A DNA stretch of 64,000 bases from Acidobacteriota bacterium (GTDB lineage: Bacteria; Acidobacteriota; Terriglobia; Versatilivoradales; Versatilivoraceae), in NCBI GenBank assembly GCA_022826755.1, contig JAJDUG010000072.1, positions 1 to 64,000 of the forward strand, written 5' to 3'. The translations under genes were made by a program, and so were the position numbers. Shown piece after piece: positions 16,308-25,892 of the stretch. Position 1 is the first letter of the stretch. The number at the start of each line of letters is the position of its first letter. The notes below the pieces were generated by a model. It worked only from the letters and a program-made list of their open reading frames with translations, did not search any database and was not told where the DNA came from.

Positions 16308-18032
16308 ATGAAACGCCGAACTTTCTTAAGGACCGTTGGAGCCGCGGCTCCCGGAGCTCTGGCTGCACCTCTCGTCTCGGCATCGGCTGCCGGTCCCTCA
16401 CCCTCCAAGGACTCCCGGCGTTCCGGGGATCCCCGAGTCTTCTTTTTCGACGACGGGCGCCACGCCGCCGACCTCTACTGCTTCGAACCCCCGGTAACCC
16501 CGGCCGATCATGCCTTCATCGTAGACCAGCTCGCCAGCAGCGGCGTGGACGCCTTTGTCTATTTCGCCGGAGTTGAAGGGGGCACCGTGCTCTACGACAG
16601 CAAGGTGGCTCAGCTCTGGGGAGCGGAGGTCAAGCAGTGGACCCACTATGTCTGGTATCGGGCGGGCCGGATATTGAAGCAGCTCATCGAGGACGGCCAC
16701 GACCCCCTCAAGATCCTGGTGGACCGCTGTCACCAGACGGGGATCCTGATGATCGCCAGCAACTGGGTGAGCCTGCAGGGAGGGACCCGGGAGAAAAACG
16801 AAGGCCTGGGCCGATGGTCGGCCTTCGCCATGGACAACCCGCAGTTCCACGTGGGAGACGACCCCGATCCCCGGGCCAAGGATATCAACAAGACGCGCTT
16901 CAATTTCATGCACGAGCCGGTGCGGGAGGAACGGTTTCAGGTTTTCGAGGAGATGCTTTCCCGCTACGAAACCGACGGCATCGAGCTGAATCTGACCTCG
17001 TCCATGCCCTTCTGCCGCTTCGACCAGGCCGGCGAGCTGGCGCCGGTGATGACCCAGTGGATCCGGGAACTGCGCAAGGTGGCCGACAAGGCCCAGCAGG
17101 CCCAGGGGCGGCGAAAGCGCATCTATGCCCGCATCCCCGCTCACCCGGACGCCTGGAAGCTGGTGGGCTACCAGGTCCCGACCTGGATTTCCGAAAAACT
17201 GCTGGACGGTGTCTTCTGCGAGGGGGCCTATACCGAGGATGAAGGCGTGGTGCAGGACGTGGATTGCACTTCGGTGGTGAAGCTCACCCGGGGGACCGGG
17301 ACTCGCGCCTTCTTTTCCATTCACAACGGGCTGGGCCGGCAATTCGCCCGATGGACCACGCCCGAAATGATCTGGGCCGGCGCCGCCACCGCCTACGCGC
17401 AGGGAGTGGACGGCGTTGCCATGGCCGACCACCTCTGGACCCCCCAGGGATGGCCCTGGACGGCCCAGGAATACGACACCCTGCGCCTGCTGCCCCACCC
17501 GAAACTGCTGGCCACTGCCGACAAGCTCTACATGGTTCGCACCCGCAGGGAACGGGACACTTCCATGGACTGGCTGCCCGGCAGGACCAAGGGTCTCCCC
17601 CAGGAACTTGCAGAAGGGGCCTCGACCGAGGTTTCCTTCCCCGTGGCCGACGATATCGGCCACTGGCGCAAGCTGGGACGGGTCCGGTCGGTGGTCCTGA
17701 GGGTGCGCTTCGGGGGCATCGTCCCCGACATCGACCGGGTCCGGGTCGAGTTCAATGGACAGGTGCTCCCCGATTCCATCCTGCAGAAGGTGGACATGAC
17801 CTATCGGCTGGTGGGCCAGAATTCCCTCTCCCATTCCATCGGACCCTACGGATACGCCTACGACTACCACCTGGGTCCGGAGTTCACACTCAAGAAGGGA
17901 CGCAACAGGCTGAAGGTCACCGTCCTGAAGCGGGACCGCGACATCCGGGGGGACCTCTCCCTGGTCCGCGTCGACTGCAGAGTGGCCTATCGACGCCACC
18001 GCCACTTCGAAGAGCGGCCTATCGAGTATTGA
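16308..18032 (+). CDS. Tat-exported TIM-barrel-like protein (putative glycoside hydrolase), paralog of 52502-54226
   Basis: The 574-residue protein starts MKRRTFLRTVGAAAPGALAA, a twin-arginine signal. After it come a predicted alpha/beta barrel (RVFFFDDGRHAADLY, then YETDGIELNLTSSMPF, where an acidic residue could be catalytic, then IPAHPDAWKLVGY) and a C-terminal beta-sandwich with VEFNGQVLPDS. It resembles glycoside-hydrolase-like proteins, but I do not recognise a named family. The ATG at 16308 follows AAAGGAG. A second gene of the same length and domain order lies at 52502-54226. It would act outside the cytoplasm. No substrate can be named. Confidence 0.7.
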   Translation: MKRRTFLRTVGAAAPGALAAPLVSASAAGPSPSKDSRRSGDPRVFFFDDGRHAADLYCFEPPVTPADHAFIVDQLASSGVDAFVYFAGVEGGTVLYDSKVAQLWGAEVKQWTHYVWYRAGRILKQLIEDGHDPLKILVDRCHQTGILMIASNWVSLQGGTREKNEGLGRWSAFAMDNPQFHVGDDPDPRAKDINKTRFNFMHEPVREERFQVFEEMLSRYETDGIELNLTSSMPFCRFDQAGELAPVMTQWIRELRKVADKAQQAQGRRKRIYARIPAHPDAWKLVGYQVPTWISEKLLDGVFCEGAYTEDEGVVQDVDCTSVVKLTRGTGTRAFFSIHNGLGRQFARWTTPEMIWAGAATAYAQGVDGVAMADHLWTPQGWPWTAQEYDTLRLLPHPKLLATADKLYMVRTRRERDTSMDWLPGRTKGLPQELAEGASTEVSFPVADDIGHWRKLGRVRSVVLRVRFGGIVPDIDRVRVEFNGQVLPDSILQKVDMTYRLVGQNSLSHSIGPYGYAYDYHLGPEFTLKKGRNRLKVTVLKRDRDIRGDLSLVRVDCRVAYRRHRHFEERPIEY

Positions 18033-18064
18033 GGAATGACGAGTTTTGCGGGTTGGGGGCGGCC

Positions 18065-19564
18065 TCAGTGGGCCAGGGTGTGGTAGACCGGTTGGAGTTT
18101 CTGCTGGATTTCCCGGTAGCGCTGAAAGAGCGTGGTGTAGGCTCTGGCCCGATCCGGTTGGGGTGAAACGATTTCCAGCTCCTGCCTGGACCCGGCCAGC
18201 GCCTGGGAGACATCCGGGTAGAGGCCGATTCCCACCAGTCCCAGCAGCGCCGCTCCGTAGGCGGAGTCCGTCACCCGCGAAACCTGCAGGGGCTGTCCCA
18301 GAACGTCGCAGACGATCCGGGTCCACAGCTTCCCCGCCGTTCCGCCACCCACCACCGTGATGGTTCCCCGCAGCCCTCCCAGGTCATCCATTACCCTCAG
18401 CGCGTCCCGCAGGGAGAAGGCCGTGCCCTCGTAGGCGGCGCGAACGAAATGCTCGGGGCGATGGCTGAAGGTTGCTCCGCTAAAGCTGGCCCGCAGCCGC
18501 CCGTCCCAGTAGGGGCAGCGCTCTCCCGAAAGGTACGGGTGGAAGAACAGCCCCTCGGCCCCCTGCGGAACGGTTTCCACGCCCGGATCCCATTCCTGGA
18601 AGGTCCCCGGTCGGCCGGCGCCGACGGTCCGGAACACCCACTGCAAGGCCGAGGTACAGGAGTTGGTGCCCGCTTGCGAGTACCAGAGCGGCGACACCGG
18701 GTGGGGATAGGTGATGAGCCCGGGGTGAGGGTGAGGCTTTTCCAGGACCAGGTGGATCCCTCCAGCCGTGGCCAGCCGCAGCAGACAGTCGCCGGGCCGC
18801 ACGACCCCGGCACCGTAGGTCTCCGCCGCGCTGTCCAGGGTCCCGTTGATCACCGCCACCCCGCAAGGAATCCCCAGGTCCTCGGCTGCAGCCGCCGCCA
18901 GCGAGCCTACCCGGGCCGTGGAAGGGTGCACCTCGGGCAGCGCCTCCGGGGGCAGCCCCAGCGGCTCCAGCAAGGGCTCGGACCAGCTTCCGGCATGGGC
19001 GTCGAAGAGCATGGAGGAAAGCGCGGTGGCGGGATCGGTGGTCCACCGGCCCGTGAGCCACTTCGACAGGTAGTCCTTGGATAGGGCTACCCGCCGGACC
19101 TTGGACCACACCTCCGGTTCCTGCCGCCGCACCCACAGGAGCTGAGGCAGGGTCCAGGTGGGGGAGACGCTGTTGTGAGACATCCTGAAGATCGCCTCGC
19201 CCCGTTGAGACTTCAGCTCCTCCACCTCGTTCAGGGAGCGCTGGTCATACCAGAGGATGGCGTTTCTCAGGGGATTGCCGCCGGCATCCAGCAGCACCGG
19301 AATGTGGGCGGCGCTGGAAAGGGATATCCCTCCCACCCGATCGGGCGGAACCGGGATTTCCGAGAGCAGCCGGCCGGTGGCCTCGGTGACTGCGGGCACC
19401 CAGTGTCGGGGCTCCTGCTCGGCCCATCCGGCCTTCCGGGTGAGGGTGGGATAGCCGGCGCTGCGCGCCCCCAGGTGCCGGCCGCAAGCATCCACGGCGC
19501 ACACCTTGCAGGAGGAGGTGCCCAGATCGATTCCGAGAAGATAGGGAGGGCGGCCAGCCTGCAT
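18065..19564 (-). CDS. FGGY-family carbohydrate kinase (xylulokinase-like)
   Basis: This 499-residue protein phosphorylates a sugar or polyol with ATP. The N-terminal phosphate-binding loop is LLGIDLGTSSCKV (residues 8-20). The middle contains INGTLDSAAETYGAGV (about residue 240), and the ATP-site motif TVVGGGTAGKLW lies near residue 414. The length fits xylulokinase or gluconokinase types, but the substrate is not readable. AAGGTGAG precedes the ATG. It is the last of four leftward genes (esterase, DUF1501 and PSCyt1 proteins upstream). Confidence 0.85.
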   Translation of the reverse strand: MQAGRPPYLLGIDLGTSSCKVCAVDACGRHLGARSAGYPTLTRKAGWAEQEPRHWVPAVTEATGRLLSEIPVPPDRVGGISLSSAAHIPVLLDAGGNPLRNAILWYDQRSLNEVEELKSQRGEAIFRMSHNSVSPTWTLPQLLWVRRQEPEVWSKVRRVALSKDYLSKWLTGRWTTDPATALSSMLFDAHAGSWSEPLLEPLGLPPEALPEVHPSTARVGSLAAAAAEDLGIPCGVAVINGTLDSAAETYGAGVVRPGDCLLRLATAGGIHLVLEKPHPHPGLITYPHPVSPLWYSQAGTNSCTSALQWVFRTVGAGRPGTFQEWDPGVETVPQGAEGLFFHPYLSGERCPYWDGRLRASFSGATFSHRPEHFVRAAYEGTAFSLRDALRVMDDLGGLRGTITVVGGGTAGKLWTRIVCDVLGQPLQVSRVTDSAYGAALLGLVGIGLYPDVSQALAGSRQELEIVSPQPDRARAYTTLFQRYREIQQKLQPVYHTLAH

Positions 19565-19594
19565 TTCTCACCTTGCAAAAGACACAAAAGAAAA

Positions 19595-19632
19595 AACATG
19601 GATAGACAGGATGAGCAGGATAATCAAGATTG
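19595..19632. repeat. Dispersed intergenic repeat of the acatggatRgacaggat type, copy 1
   Basis: The string aacatggatagacaggatga is close to a string on the minus strand of 56409-56446. Both lie in non-coding gaps. Sequences of this kind are common non-coding repeats; no function is known to me. Confidence 0.45.
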
Positions 19633-19666
19633 CCGTATGCAGGGCTCCGGGACAGACCGATCCGGC

Positions 19667-20602
19667 TTACCGGCCCGGCTCCGCCCGGGCTACGCGGGTC
19701 AGGCCGTGCCGCTCCAGAAATTCACTGATGATGGTATGGGCCCGCAGCGTCTCTTCCGGACTGAAGGGCCCGTGCGGTCCCTCGGGAATGGTCACCAGGC
19801 GATTGGGAACGCCCGCTTCGGTCAAGGCCCGGTGCAACCGAACCGCCTGCGAGTAGGGCACCAGCGGATCGTTCTCCCCGTGAACCGTCAGGATGGGGGG
19901 CAGGTCCGGTCGGACATAGGTCAGCGGCGAGACCCTTTTGGCCAGCGACTCCCTGTCCGGCCGCACCCCCAGCCAACGGAGCGCATATCCCTGAACGTTG
20001 TCTCCCTGGATCACATCCAGCACGTCGGTGATGCCGTACCAGTTGACGATGGCCGCCACCTTGGGCTCTCCCTTGCCCAGGCAGCGGTAGTCCAGTCCGG
20101 CCGCACTCGTCAGCATCCCGGTGGTGAGAGCCAGGTGCCCCCCGGCCGAATGGCCGGAGACCACGATGCGGTCGGGATCCAGGTTGTAGCGGCCGGCGTG
20201 GTCCGCAACCCAGCGCAGGGCGCAGCGACAGTCCTCCACCGCGGCCGGCGCCAGCGAAACCCCGCTGCGCCGATACTCCACGTTCACCACCGCCCACCCC
20301 ATTTCCAGGTAGGGCAGCAGCCGCAATATGGGCTCGTCCTTGTCGCCGGTGTACCAGCCTCCCCCGTGAAAGTAGACCAGGGTGGGCGCGGGCTCGCTCA
20401 GCCCGACCGGCTGGTACAGATCCAGCTCGGCCTGCCAGTTTTCGGCGGTGAGATAGACGATGTCCGGCTGCACCCGGTAGTTCTTGAAGGCGGTGGCCGC
20501 CCAGGCGGCCCTGGAGGAGAGCTGCCCCCAGGCGGGCAAGGCCCAGAGAGTGGCTAAAAGCACTGCCGGAATGACCATCCTCAGGAAAATTCTCCGGAAC
20601 AC
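19667..20602 (-). CDS. Secreted alpha/beta hydrolase, esterase-like
   Basis: The 311-residue product has a signal peptide (FRRIFLRMVIPAVLLATLWA, cleavage near AWGQ). The oxyanion segment HGGGW is at residues 79-83 and the nucleophile elbow GHSAG is at 150-154 (Ser152). A C-terminal VHGENDPLVPY (Asp) and GPHGPF (His) complete the triad. This is the BD-FAE/carboxylesterase type, often acting on acetylated or feruloylated sugars. It is the third leftward gene after the PSCyt1 and DUF1501 genes (16 bases downstream of the latter). Confidence 0.85.
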   Translation of the reverse strand: MFRRIFLRMVIPAVLLATLWALPAWGQLSSRAAWAATAFKNYRVQPDIVYLTAENWQAELDLYQPVGLSEPAPTLVYFHGGGWYTGDKDEPILRLLPYLEMGWAVVNVEYRRSGVSLAPAAVEDCRCALRWVADHAGRYNLDPDRIVVSGHSAGGHLALTTGMLTSAAGLDYRCLGKGEPKVAAIVNWYGITDVLDVIQGDNVQGYALRWLGVRPDRESLAKRVSPLTYVRPDLPPILTVHGENDPLVPYSQAVRLHRALTEAGVPNRLVTIPEGPHGPFSPEETLRAHTIISEFLERHGLTRVARAEPGR

Positions 20603-20618
20603 ATTGCCTCCTTCCTCT

Positions 20619-22061
20619 TTACACCAGAATATCGTGGACCACGTTGCCGTAGACGTCGGTGAGGCGCATGTCGCGGCCGCTGAAACGGTAGGTCAGCCTG
20701 GTGTGGTCCAGACCCAGCAGATGGAGGATGGTGGCATGGAGGTCATGGACGTGCACCTTGTTCTCGACGGCGTAGTAGCCGTATTCGTCGGTGGCCCCGT
20801 AGACGGTTCCGGACTTGACCCCTCCCCCGGCCAGCCACATGGTGAAGCCGAAGGGATTGTGGTCCCGGCCCACCTGGCTGAGGTCGCCGTCATCCGGGAC
20901 CTGGGCCGTGGGGGTCCTGCCGAATTCGCCGCCCCAGACCACCAGGGTCTGATCCAGCAGGCCCCGAGCCTTGAGATCCTTCAACAGTCCGGCAATCGGC
21001 TTGTCGGTGGCCCTGGCGTTGATGCGGTGGCGTTCTTCCAGACGTAGATGCTGGTCCCAGCGGTCGATCCGCCGCTGGGGGCTGAGGCATTCGATGAAGC
21101 GGACGCCCCGCTCCACCAGGCGGCGGGCCAGCAGGCACTCCCGGCCGAATTCCTCGGTCTCGGGCTCATCCAGGCCGTAGAGCTTCCGGGTCGCCTCCGA
21201 CTCGCCGCCCAGTTCCAGCAGTTCCGGGACCGCCGATTGCATGCGGAAGGCCAGCTCGTAGTTGGCGATGGTGGCCTCCAGCTCGCTGACGGGACCGAAG
21301 CGGTCCACCACCCCGGCATTCAGCTTGCGGATGAGCCCCAGCTTGTCGAGCTGCAGCTCGGGGGCGGCCTCGCGGGGTCGGATGTCGGCGATGGGGTGGC
21401 GCCCCTTGCGGAACAGGGTTCCCTGGTAGGAGGCCGGCAGAAATCCGCTGCCAAACAGGTCCAGACCGCCGGGCGGAATCATTTCGCTCTCCAGCACAAC
21501 GAAGCCGGGGAGGTTGTCCGACTCGCTTCCCAGGCCGTAGGTCACCCAGGACCCCAGGCTGGGACGTCCCTGAAAACCGGTCCCGGAATGCATGAAGTAA
21601 TTGGCGGCCGTGTGCTCGGAGTGGTCGGCCACCATGGATCGAACGAAGGTCATGTCATCCACGCAGGTGGCCAGGTGGGGGAAGAGTTCGCTGACCGCCG
21701 CGCCCGAGTGGCCATGACGTTTGAAGCTGAAAGGCGACCCCAGCACCATCCGGCTGATCTGGAAGACGGTGGCGGGCGTGTCCATGCGGATGGGCTGACC
21801 GCTCTCCTTCTGCAGCCGGGCCTTGGGGTCGAAGGTATCCATCTGCGACGGCCCCCCGTCCATGAAGAGAAAGATCACCGACCTGGCCTTGGGCGGGTGG
21901 TGAGTGGCTCTGGGGGCCAGCGGAGAAGTCGAGGTTCCGGCGGCCAGGCCCTGCTTCTCGGCCAGGAGGCAGGACAGGGCCAGGCCGCCGAAGCCGTTGG
22001 CGCACCGCCACAGCATCTCCCGGCGGCTGACTGCACTCGAAGAAGGTTTTGGCCGATGCAT
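20619..22061 (-). CDS. DUF1501-family protein
   Basis: The 480-residue protein has an RR-containing N-terminal export signal (SRREMLWRCANGFGG) and the DUF1501 core: SVIFLFMDGGPSQMDTFDPK (sulfatase/phosphatase-like metal site), then VVWGGEFGRTPTAQVPDDGD and GRDHNPFGFTMWLAGGGVK. DUF1501 proteins belong to the alkaline phosphatase superfamily and nearly always sit beside a PSCyt1/DUF1553 gene, as here (10 bases downstream of it). They are thought to act in the periplasm on unknown substrates, perhaps sulfated or complex polysaccharides. Confidence 0.85.
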   Translation of the reverse strand: MHRPKPSSSAVSRREMLWRCANGFGGLALSCLLAEKQGLAAGTSTSPLAPRATHHPPKARSVIFLFMDGGPSQMDTFDPKARLQKESGQPIRMDTPATVFQISRMVLGSPFSFKRHGHSGAAVSELFPHLATCVDDMTFVRSMVADHSEHTAANYFMHSGTGFQGRPSLGSWVTYGLGSESDNLPGFVVLESEMIPPGGLDLFGSGFLPASYQGTLFRKGRHPIADIRPREAAPELQLDKLGLIRKLNAGVVDRFGPVSELEATIANYELAFRMQSAVPELLELGGESEATRKLYGLDEPETEEFGRECLLARRLVERGVRFIECLSPQRRIDRWDQHLRLEERHRINARATDKPIAGLLKDLKARGLLDQTLVVWGGEFGRTPTAQVPDDGDLSQVGRDHNPFGFTMWLAGGGVKSGTVYGATDEYGYYAVENKVHVHDLHATILHLLGLDHTRLTYRFSGRDMRLTDVYGNVVHDILV

Positions 22062-22070
22062 GTCAGTCCT

Positions 22071-25000
22071 TCACCTCAGGTAGATGAATTCCGCCGAGTT
22101 CATCAAGGCGTGGCCCAGGTCGGCCCACACCCGCTGTTCCAGGCTCTCCGGACTTTCCTCTTTCTCGGCCAGAGTGCGGTAGCGGTTGACCGCTGAGGCC
22201 GCGAACTGCAGCAGGTCCTCGAGCTCCCGCGGCCCCGGGCGCCGGCCGTAGGCCTCCAGCACCATACGCACGGCTCGCCGGCCGGGGTCGCTTTCCTCCG
22301 CGACCATGCGCCGGGCCCAGGCTCGGGCTTCCCCGGCGATGAACTCGTTGTTCATCATCATGAGGGCCTGGGAGGGAACGGTGGAGACCCCCCTGCGCCC
22401 GATGGCCGAAATGGGCGGAGGATAGTCGAAGGCCAGGAAGAGGGGAGTCAGAAAGTTGCGGCGGACCTGCACGTAGAGGCTGCGCCGGCCGTTCCCGTCC
22501 AGCGGCCCCGACTTCGGCTTGCCCCGGCCGTCCTGATAGGGACTGATGTGGGGCGGCACGCTGGGACCGAACAGTTGCCGATCGAGGTTGCCGCTCACCG
22601 CCAGGATGGAGTCGCGGACCGACTCGGCTTCCAGCCTGCGCACGGAGACGTGATGGAGGAGCCGGTTCTCGGGATCGAGCCGCAGGGCCATGGCTTCCGG
22701 CCGGCCCGACATGCGGTAGGCGCTGCTCAGCAGGATCAGTCGCTGGATGGCCTTGACCGACCACCCCTCCCTCATGAAGCGATAGGCCAGAAAATCCAGC
22801 AGCTCGGGATGGCTGGGCCGGTCGCCCGTCTCGCCGAAGTTGTCCACCGAGCGCACCAGGCCTTCGCCGAAGTGGTGCTTCCAGATACGATTGACCATCA
22901 CCCGGGCCGTCAGCGGGTTCCGGAGGTCGACCAGCCGGTCGGCCAACTGCAGTCGGCCGCTTCCCTCCAGGATGGGGGGCTGATCCCTTCCGGCCAGGAT
23001 CTGGAGGAAGCGGCGCGGAACCTCCAGTCCCAGGTTCTTGTGATCCCCCCTCAGGTGGACACGCACGTCGCGCGGGTCCCGGTCCTGGCTGCTCATGGCG
23101 AATCGGGAGGGAGGAACCCGGTTGTCCAGAGAACGGCGTTGACCCTGGATCCGCGCCACCTCTTCCTGCTCCTCCTTCCACAGCAGGGCGCCCAGGTCTT
23201 CCAGCCGACCGCTCGGACTGAGGGAGGCCAGCAACCAGCGGTGGGCCGGGGTCAACGGTCCCGCGGCGCCCAGGGACTCCAGGAAAAGACCCCGGTAGGA
23301 TCGAGCCAGCTCCTCCAGTGACCCGGGGTTCCCCGAGAGGATCCTCTGCTGCAGTTCCCGGTGGGAGGCGTCCAGGTGGAGAGGAGGCTCCTTGGAGTTG
23401 GAGAAGACGATCTTGTCCACGGCGATATGCCTGTCGGCGCTTCGGTCCAGGATCTCGAAATGGCAGATTCGTCCCACCTGGATGGTCATCCGGGAGGTCT
23501 TCCACCGCAGTCGGCTCCCTTCCGGAACAAAGGTCGAGCTTCTGACCCCGTCGGCAATCAGGTTCAGGCTCAGGGGAGGGAAGGGTTGGTGGCCGGCCGG
23601 CTCCCGCGGTTCGTTTCCGGCCAGCCTCACGTGCAGGTAGATGCCGTGCTGCCGGTAGTCCCGGGGAAGCTCGGGCACGGTGAACTTGCGGGAGGTCAGG
23701 CTGCCCATGAACCGGTCGGACCCGGCGCCAAAGGAGCTGGCCAGGGGTTGGCCCTGAAAGTTGCGGAGGGCCTGATTGGATGGGATCTCCCGCGCCGGAA
23801 GGAGCCCGAAGGCCTGTCCCTGCACGGTCCATCCCTCGAAGCCGGGTTTGCTGAAATCCTCGAAGAGCACGTCCACCCTCTCCGGGCCGGGGTCTTCCTC
23901 GCGCCCCTCCGGTTCGCCCCTCCCTGCCAATTGGCCGCGGACGGCCTCCACCCCCTCGGCAAAGGAGCCAAAACGCCTGCTGGCCAGGCCGTCGATCAGG
24001 GAGGCCAGCGGATAGAACAGGTCGTCCGGATCTCCACAGGCCTGCCGGAGAGTTTCGACCCAGGCTTGCAACAGGCCGGCATCCAAGAGCCGCCGGCCGG
24101 CCAGCTCCGCCACCTCCTCGGGCCCCGCCGCTGCCCGGGGGGAGGCCAGTTCGGCCGCCGCCAGCAGGTAGGGCTCGATCTGCCGGGCCATGCTCCAGCG
24201 GACCGGTTGCAGCAGCCTGCGGATGTCGGAAGTGCGATCCCGGATCTGTTGTCGCAGGGAGGCGATCTCCTGCCGCCTGGAGGCTGAATCGATGACCGCC
24301 TGGGCAAAATCGGTGCTGTGCAGGATCCCCGCCAAGGCGTAGTAGTCGCTGGTGGGAATGGGGTCGAACTTGTGGTCGTGGCAGCGTGCGCAGGCTACCG
24401 TCAGGCCCAGGAAGGCCTTGGACAGAACGTCGATCTGGTTGTCGACCTCGTCGGCCCGGGCCTTGACGGAGTCGATGGCGCCGTTGAGGCGTTCCCCCAG
24501 CCAGAAGAAACTGGTGCCGACCGGAGATTCCCAGTGGATCCCCCCGGGGCCCGGGCGTTTTTCCGCCAGCAGGTCGCCGGCCACGTGCTCGCGAACGAAG
24601 CGGTCATAGGGAACGTCCTGGTTGAAAGCCCGGATGACGGCGTCGCGGTAGCGCCAGACATCGGGCTTGACGTGGTCGAACTCGTGGCCGTTGGTTTCGG
24701 CAAAACTGACCAGGTCCAGCCAATGGCGTCCCCAGCGCTCGCCGTAGTGCGGAGAGGCCAGCAGCCGGTCCACCACCTTCCGGTAGCTGCCAGGGGAACC
24801 ATCGGACGCGAACCGCTCGACCTCGCCCGCCGAGGGCGGCAGTCCGGTCAGACCGAAGGTGACCCGGCGGATCCAGCTTCGCTTGTCTGCCGGCGGGGCC
24901 GGCTTCAGCCCCTTGGCTTCCAGCCTGGAGAGCACGAAGCTGTCGATGGGAGAGGAGACCCAGCGGCTGTCTTCCACCTGGGGCAGCCGGGGATCCCGGA

Positions 25001-25454
25001 TCGGGCGAAAAGACCAGAACCGGCGGGCCGCTTCCCAGTCGATGCCACCGCCGGGGTCGGAGGCGGCCGCCCCGGACTCGGGGAAGTGAGCCCCCGACTT
25101 CACCCACTGGACCAGGTCGGCGATTTCCCGATCGCTCAGCCGGCCCGTGGGCGGCATCTTGAGTTCGGAGTCTTCGAAAGAGACGGCCCGGATCAACAGG
25201 CTCTCCTCCGGCCTGCCGGGGGCAACGGCCGGGCCGCGGCTGCCTCCCGCCAGCATGGCCTCGGCCGAATCCAGCCTCAACCCTCCCATGGGACTGGCGG
25301 TTTCCCCGCCGTGACAGGCATGGCAGCGTTCGATCAGGAGCGGACGGACCCGCTTCTCGAAAAACTCCGCCTGGCCGGAGTCGGAGGCGTCCAGCCCGAA
25401 CGGCGCCGCAAGGACGGCCAGCCAGGCGGCGATACTGAGCCGATGGAACGACAT
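22071..25454 (-). CDS. PSCyt1-DUF1549-DUF1553 cytochrome c-like protein
   Basis: This 1127-residue secreted protein has an N-terminal signal (MSFHRLSIAAWLAVLAAPFG) and a PSCyt1 domain with heme motif CHACH (about residues 44-48). A DUF1549 region follows with a second CxxCH (CARCHDHKFDPIPTSDYYALA, about 355-375), then a central beta-rich region and a C-terminal DUF1553 domain (NPLTARVMVNRIWKHHFGEGLV onward). The gene pairs with the DUF1501 gene downstream, the standard arrangement. It is described mostly in Planctomycetes; its role is not established. Confidence 0.87.
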   Translation of the reverse strand: MSFHRLSIAAWLAVLAAPFGLDASDSGQAEFFEKRVRPLLIERCHACHGGETASPMGGLRLDSAEAMLAGGSRGPAVAPGRPEESLLIRAVSFEDSELKMPPTGRLSDREIADLVQWVKSGAHFPESGAAASDPGGGIDWEAARRFWSFRPIRDPRLPQVEDSRWVSSPIDSFVLSRLEAKGLKPAPPADKRSWIRRVTFGLTGLPPSAGEVERFASDGSPGSYRKVVDRLLASPHYGERWGRHWLDLVSFAETNGHEFDHVKPDVWRYRDAVIRAFNQDVPYDRFVREHVAGDLLAEKRPGPGGIHWESPVGTSFFWLGERLNGAIDSVKARADEVDNQIDVLSKAFLGLTVACARCHDHKFDPIPTSDYYALAGILHSTDFAQAVIDSASRRQEIASLRQQIRDRTSDIRRLLQPVRWSMARQIEPYLLAAAELASPRAAAGPEEVAELAGRRLLDAGLLQAWVETLRQACGDPDDLFYPLASLIDGLASRRFGSFAEGVEAVRGQLAGRGEPEGREEDPGPERVDVLFEDFSKPGFEGWTVQGQAFGLLPAREIPSNQALRNFQGQPLASSFGAGSDRFMGSLTSRKFTVPELPRDYRQHGIYLHVRLAGNEPREPAGHQPFPPLSLNLIADGVRSSTFVPEGSRLRWKTSRMTIQVGRICHFEILDRSADRHIAVDKIVFSNSKEPPLHLDASHRELQQRILSGNPGSLEELARSYRGLFLESLGAAGPLTPAHRWLLASLSPSGRLEDLGALLWKEEQEEVARIQGQRRSLDNRVPPSRFAMSSQDRDPRDVRVHLRGDHKNLGLEVPRRFLQILAGRDQPPILEGSGRLQLADRLVDLRNPLTARVMVNRIWKHHFGEGLVRSVDNFGETGDRPSHPELLDFLAYRFMREGWSVKAIQRLILLSSAYRMSGRPEAMALRLDPENRLLHHVSVRRLEAESVRDSILAVSGNLDRQLFGPSVPPHISPYQDGRGKPKSGPLDGNGRRSLYVQVRRNFLTPLFLAFDYPPPISAIGRRGVSTVPSQALMMMNNEFIAGEARAWARRMVAEESDPGRRAVRMVLEAYGRRPGPRELEDLLQFAASAVNRYRTLAEKEESPESLEQRVWADLGHALMNSAEFIYLR

Positions 25455-25892
25455 GCCGAGGGTTCCCCGTGGGAAGAGGCGCTCGCGAGTCCCCGACTCT
25501 CCGGCGCCTCATGCATAGTCTAACCAAGCCCCTTCAAGGGCTCAAGGCCACTTTTCGACCGGTCGCGGGCTGCTTGACTCGCAAGGCCGCCGTTCCTAGA
25601 ATCCCGGGGCTGACGGCCTCAAGCCCGCATTTCTCACCGGGCCGCTGGATGTATGATGAGAGCCATGTGTTTTCAATACCTTTGCCGGGATTGTTTTGAA
25701 GGCATGCGACTACACACGGCGCTGGGCGCGCCCTGGCTTGTCCTTTTCCCCTCAGCGCATCCATGCTCGCTCGACCGTAGTGACCGCTACGCTCTTCGCT
25801 CCCGAGCACGCGCTGAGGGGAAAATGCCTGCGCCATGATCACGCCCCCCGGCGAGAAATGCGGGCTACAGAATCCGGATTGGAGTTGAGCAC
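25455..25892. other. Intergenic region mostly filled by a small mobile element
   Basis: Of these about 440 bases, 25622-25866 is the inverted-repeat element described separately. The left part (25455-25621) holds the divergent upstream region of the PSCyt1 gene. The symporter gene begins 26 bases after the element, so its promoter must lie inside or before it. Confidence 0.5.
25622..25866. mobile_element. 245-bp non-autonomous element (MITE-like) with IS1380-type ends
   Basis: The ends are 20-bp inverted repeats: 25622-25641 reads agcccgcatttctcaccggg, and 25847-25866 is its complement with one difference. The outer 15 bases equal those of the IS1380 remnant at 2056-2815. There is no coding sequence. 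Inside is a second perfect 15-bp inverted repeat (25744-25758 with 25810-25824) with further self-complementary bases in its 51-base loop, so the centre can form a long hairpin or cruciform. Confidence 0.65.

Noticed and set aside
16398-18326. Long antisense frame (642 codons)
   Set aside because: Antisense to the TIM-barrel gene, with no family content.
19561-19575. gcatttctcacc string resembling one end of the IS1380-type elements
   Set aside because: It is the ATG and ribosome site (AAGGTGAGAAATG-like) of the FGGY kinase gene; no second end is within range.
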